Assembly: GCA_024277475.1 (NCBI GenBank)
Contig: JAJRVC010000529.1
Coordinates: 1 to 10,544 of the forward strand
DNA: 10,544 nucleotides
Source of the DNA: Deltaproteobacteria bacterium
GTDB taxonomy: Bacteria; Desulfobacterota; Desulfobacteria; Desulfobacterales; JAFDCJ01
Direction: 5' to 3'
In this document: positions 1 through 6,927 of the stretch, piece by piece
Layout of the letters: every line of letters begins with the position of its first letter
How positions within the stretch are numbered: the first letter of the stretch is position 1
The notes under the pieces: generated by a model
Seen by the model: the letters and a program-made list of their open reading frames with translations, nothing else
Told to the model about the DNA's origin: nothing
The model's database searches: none
Made by a program: the position numbers and the translations under genes

Positions 1-57
1 ATTGTCAATATTCAATGACCAGCTTGGAGGATGTGGACCTGCCGGCGATATTTTGGA

Positions 58-86
58 TTGGCATGCAAATAGAGATGTGCTATTTT
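58..86 (+). promoter_or_regulatory. Putative sigma70 promoter of the cNMP/CBS/DUF294 gene
   Basis: TTGGCA at 58-63 matches the -35 consensus at 5 of 6 bases. After a 17-bp spacer, TATTTT at 81-86 matches the -10 at 4 of 6 and is preceded by the extended -10 TG (78-79). Transcription would begin near 93, about 42 bp before the first ATG. A 6-bp inverted repeat, AAATAG (67-72) and CTATTT (80-85), overlaps the spacer and -10, as an operator might. Caveat: two short open frames enter from the left edge (stops at 86-88 and 108-110), so this stretch could instead be the 3' end of an upstream gene. Confidence 0.4.
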
Positions 87-134
87 AACTGGGCCCGTTG
101 GACCCCTTAACCCGGAAAGGATTATTCCACGTCG

Positions 135-2486
135 ATGCAACAATCAGGTATGTTTATGAAAACTAAAATCTATCAATTTTTATCCCATACGCCGCCTTTT
201 TCAGAGCTGCCGCAAAATGAACTGTTACGGCTATCAGATGAAATGTCGCTGGAGATTTTCCCGAAAAACATCGTACTTTCCGTCCAGGGCAAAACAAAAC
301 TGGAAAGTGTCTATATTATCAAAGAAGGATCACTGGAACTGTTTTACGAGACCGATGGCGTAAAGGAGCTCACCGGTTTACTGAAACCGGGTGAGATCTT
401 CGGCGGAATCTGCATTCTGATGAACGCCGGTATTTCGGTACGGACGGTGAAAATCGTTGATGATGCAACACTATATACATTACCGCAAAAAGTGTTTTTA
501 GAGGCCTGTGCCCGCCATAATTTTTTATACGAATATTTTGCCGCTAAATTCAGCAAACGAATGTCCGACGAAACCTATTCATCGCTTGCAGTCGCCGGGC
601 AAGCTCAGCATTTTCTGGCCCGATTGGTGCCCTTTTCTTTTCTCTCGGAAGAAGAAATTGACACGATCTCAAAAGAAATTTCCATCACCAACTATCCCCG
701 GGATACCGTGCTGTTTGTCCAGGGTCAGTCAAAGGTCGAATATCTGTATATCATTCAAAAAGGCGCTGCGGAGCGCTACTTTGAAGAAAACGATCAGAAG
801 ACATTACGCGGGTTGTTAGGCGAGGGCGACATGTACGGCGGGATTTCGATTCTGCTGAACAACGGGATCTCCATCCGGACACTGAGAATTACAGAAGATT
901 CGTGGTTGTATATTTTACCCAAAAAGGTGCTCTTAAAAATTTGCAGCCAACATGAAGCCTTTACCGAATTTTTTACGGACACATTTGGTAAACGCATGCT
1001 GGATCGATCCTATGCCGAGATTATCAGCAGCAACTTCAAACCTCGGGGAGATTCCGGACAATTTTTCAACCTGCCTGTGGACAACATCTACAACCAGGAA
1101 CTGGTTTACTGCGACCAGGATCTGCCGATACGGGCGGCGGCGGCCGTGATGAGCGAGCACAATTCGAGTTCAATCTTCATTCATAAGCCCGGAGCTGATT
1201 TCGTGGGGGTTGTCACAGACAATGACTTGAGAAAAAAGGTCACTGCTACGGGATTCGATATTTTAAAACCCGTTTCCGAAATTATGTCCTCCCCGTTGTG
1301 CACGATTTCATCAAATGCCCTGGTTTTTGAGGCTCTGATGGAAATGATGAAAAGAAATATTAAACATCTTGCGGTCAGAAACGCAAACAACGAAGTGGTC
1401 GGCGTAATCACCAACCGGGATTTACTCAAAGCCCAGGGCCAGTCCCCTTTTTTTATCGTTCGCGAGATTGCGCGCGCCCGATTTATCAACCAGATCGTGC
1501 AAATCCGCCTGCATATTCCTAAGCTGATTCAGACGCTGATCAACACAGGAGCCAAAGCCAAGAATATTACACGGTTTTTAACCACCGTATCGGATGCCAT
1601 TTTACAAAAAATCATCGGTTTTGCTTTTGATGAGATGGGCCCAGCGCCGGCCAAATTTGTTTTTCTGGTAATGGGCAGCGAGGGGCGAAAGGAGCAAACA
1701 CTCAAAACCGACCAGGACAACGCGATTCTATTTGAAGATGTGAATGCAAAATCCCGGAAAGAGGTTATGAAGTATTTTTTAAAATTTGGCGAAAAAGTCT
1801 GCAACTGGTTGGATCAAGCGGGATACGCGCTTTGCAAAGGTGATGTCATGGCAAAAAACCCCAAATGGTGTCAACCATTGGGAATCTGGAAGAACTATTT
1901 TTCACAGTGGATACATAAGGCCGAGCCCGAAGCGCTGCTTCAAGCCAGCATCTTCTTTGATTTTCGGGGTGTCTACGGTGATATGGCTCTTATTGATGAG
2001 TTGCGCCGGCATTTGTTTGGCTCCCTGGAAGGGTGGCCGGGATTTTTCCGCCACCTCTCAGAAAATGCTCTCTATTTTACACCACCAATCGGTTTTTTCC
2101 GTAATTTCCTGGTCGAATCCAAAGGTCAACACCGCGACACGTTTAATATCAAAGCCGCCATGCAGCCGGTTGTGGACTATGCCCGCATATATGCCCTGCG
2201 TCACCAAATCGAAGAAACGAACACCTTCGAAAGACTCAATCAGCTTCTCGCCCAAAAGAAAATATCGCTGCAGGAACATAATGATCTGAACACGGCCTAT
2301 AGCTACCTAATGCAGCAACGGTTTGTCGCCCAGGTGAAAACGGTTATCGCTGAAAATTCGGAACCGGACAATTATGTAAATCCCAAACAGCTTTCCCGCA
2401 TTGAGGAGACGATGCTTAAAGAAATTTTTAAACGTATCGAAAAATTTCAAGCTAAATTAAGTTTTGATTTCACCGGACGGATCTGA
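135..2486 (+). CDS. Signalling protein: two cNMP-binding-like domains, CBS pair, DUF294 nucleotidyltransferase
   Basis: Probably a cytoplasmic regulator that couples nucleotide sensing to nucleotidyl transfer onto an unknown target. Domains in order: cNMP-binding-like fold 1 (about 18-143), fold 2 (about 163-290), a CBS pair (about 314-425), a GlnD-like nucleotidyltransferase domain (about 450-600) with G514-S515, R518 and the metal-binding pair D526/D528 in a GSEGRKEQTLKTDQD motif, then a helical DUF294 C-terminal domain (about 625-770). The two cNMP folds are a tandem duplication: residues 43-143 and 188-288 align without gaps at 48 of 101 identities. Both phosphate-binding cassettes keep the Arg (R103, R248), but the usual Glu after FG is Gly (G91, G236), so classic cAMP binding is doubtful. 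The start is uncertain: ATG at 135 has GGAAAGG rather far upstream (114-120), while ATG at 156 (M8) has AGGT at 146-149, better spaced. Related proteins can sit beside acetate/solute symporter genes, which cannot be checked here. The architecture is confident; the substrate and target are unknown. Confidence 0.92.
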   Translation: MQQSGMFMKTKIYQFLSHTPPFSELPQNELLRLSDEMSLEIFPKNIVLSVQGKTKLESVYIIKEGSLELFYETDGVKELTGLLKPGEIFGGICILMNAGISVRTVKIVDDATLYTLPQKVFLEACARHNFLYEYFAAKFSKRMSDETYSSLAVAGQAQHFLARLVPFSFLSEEEIDTISKEISITNYPRDTVLFVQGQSKVEYLYIIQKGAAERYFEENDQKTLRGLLGEGDMYGGISILLNNGISIRTLRITEDSWLYILPKKVLLKICSQHEAFTEFFTDTFGKRMLDRSYAEIISSNFKPRGDSGQFFNLPVDNIYNQELVYCDQDLPIRAAAAVMSEHNSSSIFIHKPGADFVGVVTDNDLRKKVTATGFDILKPVSEIMSSPLCTISSNALVFEALMEMMKRNIKHLAVRNANNEVVGVITNRDLLKAQGQSPFFIVREIARARFINQIVQIRLHIPKLIQTLINTGAKAKNITRFLTTVSDAILQKIIGFAFDEMGPAPAKFVFLVMGSEGRKEQTLKTDQDNAILFEDVNAKSRKEVMKYFLKFGEKVCNWLDQAGYALCKGDVMAKNPKWCQPLGIWKNYFSQWIHKAEPEALLQASIFFDFRGVYGDMALIDELRRHLFGSLEGWPGFFRHLSENALYFTPPIGFFRNFLVESKGQHRDTFNIKAAMQPVVDYARIYALRHQIEETNTFERLNQLLAQKKISLQEHNDLNTAYSYLMQQRFVAQVKTVIAENSEPDNYVNPKQLSRIEETMLKEIFKRIEKFQAKLSFDFTGRI

Positions 2487-2510
2487 CCTGAAACCTTCTA
2501 CCTATCCGTT

Positions 2511-2590
2511 AAGCCGGGCCACCGTGCCCGCCGAATAAGATTGGCGCACAAACACGTGGCCTTTTAGGCCGGCACGGTGGCCGGCCCTAC
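2511..2590. repeat. REP-like palindromic intergenic element
   Basis: A GC-rich cluster of nested inverted repeats in the gap after the signalling gene. GGCCACCGTGCC at 2517-2528 is the exact reverse complement of 2571-2582 (12 bp), and the pairing extends to about 16 bp with one bulged G. The right arm also forms a perfect 7-bp hairpin on its own, GGCCGGC (2567-2573) and GCCGGCC (2580-2586) with loop ACGGTG. Smaller stems lie inside (CGCC/GGCG at 2528-2545; GGCC/GGCC around 2558-2570). Read on the minus strand it begins GTAGGGCCGG, like the GTAGGG-type palindromic repeats scattered between genes in many bacteria. It has no T-run, so it is not a clear intrinsic terminator, though such structures can stabilise or end a transcript. 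There is no second copy in the window. Confidence 0.6.
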
Positions 2591-2608
2591 AAAATAATTA
2601 TCACCTTT

Positions 2609-2638
2609 TAAAATTGTGGTGAACTATCACAACAATTT
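2609..2638 (+). promoter_or_regulatory. 12-bp dyad (operator or 5'-UTR hairpin) over a possible -10
   Basis: Positions 2611-2622 (AAATTGTGGTGA) and 2627-2638 (TCACAACAATTT) are inverted repeats with one mismatch around a 4-base centre, ACTA. TAAAAT at 2609-2614 resembles a -10 box (5 of 6) and overlaps the left arm, but no good -35 is found 17 bp upstream. The right arm ends 4 bases before the AAGGA of the next gene. The dyad could therefore be a repressor operator or an mRNA hairpin affecting ribosome access. The half-sites GGTGA/TCACA are 4 apart, which does not fit the spacing of CRP or FNR sites. Confidence 0.4.
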
Positions 2639-2642
2639 CTAT

Positions 2643-2647
2643 AAGGA
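2643..2647 (+). promoter_or_regulatory. Ribosome binding site supporting a TTG start
   Basis: AAGGA ends 8 bases before TTG at 2656, which is optimal spacing and favours the non-ATG start. The alternative ATG at 2680 has only GGA (2669-2671) upstream. Confidence 0.5.
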
Positions 2648-2655
2648 TTGCGAAT

Positions 2656-4044
2656 TTGCCCCGTCAATGGAATAAAGCAATGCCGCAAGGGTCTCGCAAA
2701 CGGTTAATCCTCTTTACCCGCTACCCGGAACCCGGCACTACCAAAACCCGCATGATACCGAAGTTGGGGGCCGAAGGTGCTGCCGAACTCCAACGCCAAA
2801 TGACCCGGCATATCGTTTCAAGAGTAACCAAATTTACCGGTCTGCATCCCACACCGCTGGAAATCCGCTTCGAGGGTGGCAATAAAAACCTCATGGAAGC
2901 ATGGTTGGGAGCCGGATTTGATTATTCGCCCCAGGGCAAAGGTGATATCGGCCTCCGGATGGGCCGCGCTTTTGAGGACGGGTTTGGAAACGGATCTGAA
3001 TCCGCCGTGATCATTGGTTCCGATATTCCGGATATCACCGTTTATATCATACAAAGGGCTTTTGAAGGACTCAAGAAACATGATCTGGTATTGGGTCCGG
3101 CCGGCGATGGCGGTTACTATCTGATCGGAATACACAAAACCGCTTTTATCCGGGCAAATCCCCGGCTTTTCAATGGAATCCATTGGGGTACGGACAGGGT
3201 ATTGTCACAAACCCTTGCTGTCGCAAAAAAAATAGGGCTAAATTATATCCTCCTCGATACCCTCAATGATGTGGATCGTCCGGAGGACCTTGCCGTCCGG
3301 CATAGAGCTTTAAAACCGACATTGGAATTCTTTAGGAAAAAGCGTTTATCGATCATCATACCGACATTGAACGAAGCAGGGAGTATAAAAGAAGCAATAT
3401 CCCATCTGCGAAAAAGCAAAGAAGTGGAAATTGTAGTCGTAGACGGCGGCAGCCGGGACAACACCATTGAACTGGCCCGGTCCCTTGGCGCCAGGGTGTT
3501 GTCAACCGATGCTTCAAAGGCAGTACAAATGAATGCCGGCGCCGCTGAATCAACCGGTGACGTGCTTTTGTTTTTGCATGCCGATACCCGCCTGCCGGAT
3601 GACTTCGATACAAAAATCATGGCAGCCGTAAGCCAAAATGGTTTTTGCGCCGGGGCATTCTCTCTGGGGATAAACTCGGAGGTCAGGAGCCTGCGCTTTA
3701 TTGAACGAGTCGCCAACTGGCGTTCGCGGTTTTTTCAGCTGCCTTACGGCGACCAGGCACTGTTTGTTTGTCGTGATCTATTTTACAAAATTGGGGGATT
3801 TCCGGATTTTCCAATCATGGAAGATTTTGAGTTTATCCGGCGCCTGCGGCGAAAGGGCAAAATTATCATTTTACCAGAGTCCGTGTGTACCTCACCCCGG
3901 CGATATCTAAATCTTGGAATTCTTAAAACCTGGCTGTTAAATCAAATGATTATTGTCGCCTACTTACTCGGGATCTCTCCCGTCCGACTCGCCCACTGGT
4001 ACCGTCGCGAAAAGGGAAGATTCGCCAGGTCTATCGATTTGTAA
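2656..4044 (+). CDS. Fused CofC-like transferase and family 2 glycosyltransferase (rSAM/selenodomain-associated transferases 1+2)
   Basis: A two-domain enzyme. Residues about 16-205 match the DUF2064/TIGR04282 'selenodomain-associated transferase 1' type, related to CofC-like nucleotidyltransferases: TRYPEPGTTKTR at 21-32, SDIPD with D123, and DGGYYLIG from D151. Residues about 220-455 match the TIGR04283 'transferase 2' type, a GT-A glycosyltransferase: IIPTLNEAGS, VVDGGS with D263, LFLHADT with the metal-site-like D310, YGDQ at 364-367 and MEDFEF from M388. A hydrophobic helix (about 425-445) near the C-terminus may touch the membrane. The two families usually occur as neighbouring or fused genes near a radical-SAM/selenodomain protein; no such gene lies in this window. 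The acceptor is unknown. An activated sugar made by domain 1 and used by domain 2 is only an inference. The probable start is TTG at 2656; ATG at 2680 (M9) would cost no domain sequence. Confidence 0.9.
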   Translation: MPRQWNKAMPQGSRKRLILFTRYPEPGTTKTRMIPKLGAEGAAELQRQMTRHIVSRVTKFTGLHPTPLEIRFEGGNKNLMEAWLGAGFDYSPQGKGDIGLRMGRAFEDGFGNGSESAVIIGSDIPDITVYIIQRAFEGLKKHDLVLGPAGDGGYYLIGIHKTAFIRANPRLFNGIHWGTDRVLSQTLAVAKKIGLNYILLDTLNDVDRPEDLAVRHRALKPTLEFFRKKRLSIIIPTLNEAGSIKEAISHLRKSKEVEIVVVDGGSRDNTIELARSLGARVLSTDASKAVQMNAGAAESTGDVLLFLHADTRLPDDFDTKIMAAVSQNGFCAGAFSLGINSEVRSLRFIERVANWRSRFFQLPYGDQALFVCRDLFYKIGGFPDFPIMEDFEFIRRLRRKGKIIILPESVCTSPRRYLNLGILKTWLLNQMIIVAYLLGISPVRLAHWYRREKGRFARSIDL

Positions 4045-4062
4045 ATTCAATCACGAATTTAC
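4041..4062. repeat. 8-bp perfect inverted repeat over the stop codon of the glycosyltransferase gene
   Basis: GTAAATTC (4041-4048) and GAATTTAC (4055-4062) are exact reverse complements around a 6-base loop, AATCAC. The left arm includes the TAA stop. The stem is AT-rich and followed only by a broken T-run (4070-4073), so at best it is a weak terminator. It may simply be chance in AT-rich DNA. Confidence 0.3.
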
Positions 4063-4071
4063 TCACTGCTT

Positions 4072-4100
4072 TTGTCAAAAAGAGCGGAGTCGATTACTTT
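4072..4100 (+). promoter_or_regulatory. Weak candidate promoter of the FGGY kinase gene
   Basis: TTGTCA at 4072-4077 (5 of 6 to the -35 consensus) is followed after 17 bp by TACTTT at 4095-4100 (3 of 6 to the -10). The position, 23 bp before the ATG, is close but workable. The 78-bp gap after the previous gene leaves co-transcription equally possible. Confidence 0.25.
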
Positions 4101-4122
4101 AAATTAAGAAAAGGCAACACTT

Positions 4123-5709
4123 ATGTCGGAAAAAACTGAAAAATTTGTATTATCCATTGATTTGGGGACATCCGGCAGCAAAACGGCACTGGTGTCGACC
4201 CATGGCAAAGTTGTCGATTTTGAATTCCAGGAAGTTCCGTTAGTTTTATTACCCGATGGAGGGGCTGAACAAAAACCAGGTGATTGGTGGGCCGCCATCA
4301 TGGCAACATCAAAACGTCTTTTGGGCAAGGGGCTGATCGATCCGGATGATGTTGTGGCCATCGCCAGTTCGACCCAATGGGCAGGCACGGTAGCCGTGGA
4401 CCGGGCAGGAAACCCTTTGATGAACGCCATTATCTGGATGGATATGCGCGGTGCTAAATATGTGCGTGACATCTCAAAAGGCGTCGTTAACATTGAAGGT
4501 TACGGGCTGCTGAAGTTGATCCAGTGGATTCGGATGACAGGGGGTGCACCGGGGCAGTCCGGGAAAGATCCCGTCGGCCATATTTTGCTGATTAAAAATG
4601 AATTTCCGGAAGTGTATCAAAAAACTTATAAATTTCTTGAACCGAAAGATTTCATTAACTTGTGTCTGACGGGCAAATTCGCCGCCTCCCATGACTCCAT
4701 AACCTGTCACTGGATTACCGACAACCGCGATATACAGAATATTTCTTATAATGACAAGCTGTTAAAGCTGGTTGGGTTTGACAGAGAAAAGTTTCCCGAT
4801 CTATACAGAGCCATTGATATTCTCGGTCCGCTAAAGAAGGAAGTTGCGGATGAACTGGGTTTGAGGCCGGACGTCCAGGTGGTCATGGGCTCTCCGGACA
4901 TCCATGCTGCAGCTCTCGGCTCCGGTGCAATCGGAGATTTTGAAGGACATATCTATATCGGGACCTCCTCCTGGATCGTTGCCCATGTTCCTTTCAAAAA
5001 AACGGATATCATGCACGCCATCGCCTCCATACCCAGCTCGATTCCCGGCAGGTATATCATAGTAAACGAACAGGAGACCGCCGGCGGGGTGTTGACATAT
5101 TTGAAAAATAATATCCTTTATCATCAGGACGAACTGTTGAAAGAGCAGGCCGTACCGGATGTTTATAAAGTATTTGACCGAATTGCCGCAAAAGTTCCGG
5201 CCGGCAGCAACAAGGTGATATTTACGCCCTGGTTGAACGGTGAACGCACGCCGGTTGAAGACAATTCTTTACGGGCCGGCCTGTTTAATTTGTCCTTGGA
5301 CAACACCCGTGAAGACATCATCAGGGCATCTCTCGAAGGCGTGGCATTTAACCAAAAATGGGTCCTGAAGTACGTCGAAAAATTCATCGGACGTCAAATG
5401 AACCCGTTACACATCGTCGGCGGCGGCGCCGTTTCCGATCTTTGGTGCCAAATTCACGCGGATATCCTGAACCGAACTATAAGACAGGTGAAAGACCCTA
5501 TTCAAACCAATGTGCGCGGGGCGGCCTTTATCGCATCGGTTGCCCTGGGTTTTCTTGAATTCGAAGACATCCCAAGGCATGTCGAAATCAATAAGAACTT
5601 TGAACCGAATCCAGAAAATCGCAAGATATATGACGACCTATTCCAAGAATATTTGAATATATATAAACAGAACAGGGCGATTTATAAGCGTTTAAATTCA
5701 AAAGGTTGA
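4123..5709 (+). CDS. FGGY-family carbohydrate kinase (xylulokinase-like)
   Basis: Cytoplasmic kinase that phosphorylates a sugar or polyol with ATP. The length of 528 residues is normal for the family (about 480-550). The N-terminal ATPase motif is SIDLGTSGSKTALV at 11-24. The sugar-site segments STQWAG and WMDMRG follow. The catalytic base is probably D259 in GSPDIHAAALGSGA, aligning with the conserved Asp of xylulokinases. A nucleotide-binding loop, IGTSSW, lies at 279-284, and the C-terminal adenosine-side motif is IVGGGAVSDLW (from residue 431). AAGG at 4111-4114 is 8 bases before the ATG, supporting this start. Whether the substrate is xylulose, ribulose, a polyol or another sugar cannot be read from the sequence, and no isomerase, sugar transporter or regulator adjoins it to suggest one. 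The next gene is a medium-chain reductase. Family is certain, substrate open. Confidence 0.93.
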   Translation: MSEKTEKFVLSIDLGTSGSKTALVSTHGKVVDFEFQEVPLVLLPDGGAEQKPGDWWAAIMATSKRLLGKGLIDPDDVVAIASSTQWAGTVAVDRAGNPLMNAIIWMDMRGAKYVRDISKGVVNIEGYGLLKLIQWIRMTGGAPGQSGKDPVGHILLIKNEFPEVYQKTYKFLEPKDFINLCLTGKFAASHDSITCHWITDNRDIQNISYNDKLLKLVGFDREKFPDLYRAIDILGPLKKEVADELGLRPDVQVVMGSPDIHAAALGSGAIGDFEGHIYIGTSSWIVAHVPFKKTDIMHAIASIPSSIPGRYIIVNEQETAGGVLTYLKNNILYHQDELLKEQAVPDVYKVFDRIAAKVPAGSNKVIFTPWLNGERTPVEDNSLRAGLFNLSLDNTREDIIRASLEGVAFNQKWVLKYVEKFIGRQMNPLHIVGGGAVSDLWCQIHADILNRTIRQVKDPIQTNVRGAAFIASVALGFLEFEDIPRHVEINKNFEPNPENRKIYDDLFQEYLNIYKQNRAIYKRLNSKG

Positions 5710-5768
5710 TTTTTTTCTAATTCCCCGGATCCGGACCGATCCTGACAATCATTTTATCTCATAATCTA

Positions 5769-5798
5769 TTGAAATTATTAAGTATAAAATTTTATTTT
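5769..5798 (+). promoter_or_regulatory. Weak candidate promoter of the medium-chain reductase gene
   Basis: TTGAAA at 5769-5774 (5 of 6 to the -35 consensus) with TATTTT at 5793-5798 after an 18-bp spacer. A second AT-rich box, TATAAA, lies at 5783-5788 but without a matching -35. The whole stretch 5750-5810 is AT-rich, so box matches are easy to find by chance. Confidence 0.25.
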
Positions 5799-5824
5799 TG
5801 TGTTTTTTGTGCCTTTTTGCGGTC
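5793..5824. repeat. T/G-periodic intergenic repeat
   Basis: T-runs end in GTG, GTG and GCG at 5800, 5809 and 5819, a spacing of 9-10 bases. This resembles the widespread bacterial intergenic repeat of the form TTTGTG-TTTGTG-CCTTTTGTGG; the resemblance is from memory and unverified. It contains the GTG at 5800 that would lengthen the next reading frame and makes that start implausible. Confidence 0.35.
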
Positions 5825-5838
5825 ACATCAGTTTTAAC

Positions 5839-5843
5839 GAGGG
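5839..5843 (+). promoter_or_regulatory. Ribosome binding site that fixes the reductase start at 5851
   Basis: GAGGG lies 7 bases before ATG at 5851. The in-frame GTG at 5800 has no purine-rich site upstream and would add 17 residues encoded by the T-rich repeat. Confidence 0.7.
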
Positions 5844-5850
5844 TAATGCC

Positions 5851-6894
5851 ATGAAAAAAATCGTCATCAAACGCCCCGGCGGCTACCGGCGGCTTCAGGT
5901 AAAGGACTTTCCCACCCCAATACCTCAAAAAAACGAGGTTCTTATCGAAGTCTCTGCCGCCGGTGTTAACTTTGCAGATGTGTTTATTCGACTAGGTCTT
6001 TACAAATCAGGCAAAGAGTTCGTAGGTTGGCCGATTACACCGGGGTTCGAATTTTCAGGCAAAGTGATCAAATGCGGCCGGGAGGTGTCCGGCCTTACTG
6101 AAGGGACGTCGGTCTTTGGCCTGACGCGTTTCGGTGCCTATGCCTCCCATCTGTGCGTCCCCCGGGAGCAGGTCTTTATAGTTCCGAAAGACTCGGGATT
6201 TAGCATCGACCAATGGGCGGCCTTTCCAACGGTGTTTCTGACAGCCTATCACGGTCTTTTTCAAAACATTGTACTGCGGCCACAAATGAAAATCCTGGTA
6301 CATTCAGCCGCCGGCGGGGTCGGCGGCGCTTTGCTGCAATTGGGCAAGATTGCCGACTGCTATGTAGTTGGGGTGGTGGGCGCCGGTCACAAAGTCAATA
6401 CCGCCATAGAATATGGGGCCGACTTTGTGATCGACAAAAACAAAGATGCTCTGTGGGCCCGTGCTGAAAAAATCTGCCCGGAGGGTTTTGACGTTGTCTT
6501 TGACGGCAACGGTCCCGCCACTTTAAAACAAAGTTACCGGCACCTGGCCCCGAGCGGCAAGCTGGTAACCTACGGCTTTCATTCCATGCTGTCAAAACGG
6601 GGAGGCTTTCCGAATTACTTCAAACTTGCCTATGAATATTTTCGAATTCCGAGATGGAGCCCGTTGAATATGACCAATGAAAATAAAAGCCTGATCGCAT
6701 TTAATCTATCATACCTTTTTCATAAGATGGATCTGCTGAAAGAATCCATGCAGGATCTTATGAAGTGGGTGGCGGAAGGGAAAATTCAGGCACCGGCCTT
6801 GCAGAGCTATCCCTTTGAAAAAGTAGCTGATGCCCATCGCGCCCTTGAATCCGGCACCACGGTGGGTAAACTGATTTTGAAATTTGGTGAATGA
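5851..6894 (+). CDS. Zinc-independent medium-chain dehydrogenase/reductase (quinone oxidoreductase / VAT-1 type)
   Basis: A 347-residue NAD(P)H-dependent oxidoreductase of the MDR superfamily, cytoplasmic. The N-terminal GroES-like catalytic domain carries GVNFADVFIRLGLY (38-51) and ITPGFEFSGKV (62-72), typical of quinone oxidoreductases and the VAT-1 group. The Rossmann nucleotide site is HSAAGGVGGALLQLG (151-165). The Cys/His residues that bind catalytic and structural zinc in alcohol dehydrogenases are absent, so a zinc-free reductase (enone or quinone reduction with NADPH) is expected. The C-terminal ending, DAHRALESGTTVGKLIL, is the standard family close. It follows the FGGY kinase by 141 bp and is convergent with the ABC operon, its stop lying only 33 bp from that operon's last stop. 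No intrinsic terminator is visible between them. The physiological substrate is unknown. Confidence 0.9.
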   Translation: MKKIVIKRPGGYRRLQVKDFPTPIPQKNEVLIEVSAAGVNFADVFIRLGLYKSGKEFVGWPITPGFEFSGKVIKCGREVSGLTEGTSVFGLTRFGAYASHLCVPREQVFIVPKDSGFSIDQWAAFPTVFLTAYHGLFQNIVLRPQMKILVHSAAGGVGGALLQLGKIADCYVVGVVGAGHKVNTAIEYGADFVIDKNKDALWARAEKICPEGFDVVFDGNGPATLKQSYRHLAPSGKLVTYGFHSMLSKRGGFPNYFKLAYEYFRIPRWSPLNMTNENKSLIAFNLSYLFHKMDLLKESMQDLMKWVAEGKIQAPALQSYPFEKVADAHRALESGTTVGKLILKFGE

Positions 6895-6927
6895 TAATTT
6901 GCGACGATAACTCTGAATGGATTCCTT

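Noticed and set aside
58..80. Sigma54-like TTGGCA element upstream of the signalling gene
   Set aside because: No GC dinucleotide falls at the required 12-base spacing (positions 72-73 are GA). The sigma70-type reading fits better.
1..110. C-terminus of an upstream gene running in from the left edge
   Set aside because: Two frames are open from the edge (stops at 86-88 and 108-110), but neither 28-35 residue tail is recognisable, so no CDS is reported.
1786..2289. Long open frame in another frame inside the signalling gene
   Set aside because: It lies wholly within a gene with unambiguous conserved domains, and its translation shows no family resemblance. The same holds for the other overlapping frames across the window.
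2611..2638. CRP or FNR binding site
   Set aside because: TGA and TCA cores are separated by 4 bases, whereas both regulators need 6.
5707..5740. Intrinsic terminator after the FGGY kinase (T-run 5710-5716 and palindrome CCGGATCCGG at 5725-5734)
   Set aside because: The T-run precedes the palindrome instead of following it, and no GC-rich stem lies directly upstream of the Ts.
5800..5850. N-terminal extension of the reductase from GTG at 5800
   Set aside because: It would be encoded by a T-rich repeat with no ribosome binding site. GAGGG before ATG at 5851 and family length support the shorter protein.
6895..6927. Bidirectional terminator between the convergent reductase and exporter operon
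   Set aside because: No inverted repeat or T/A run of useful length is present in these 33 bases.
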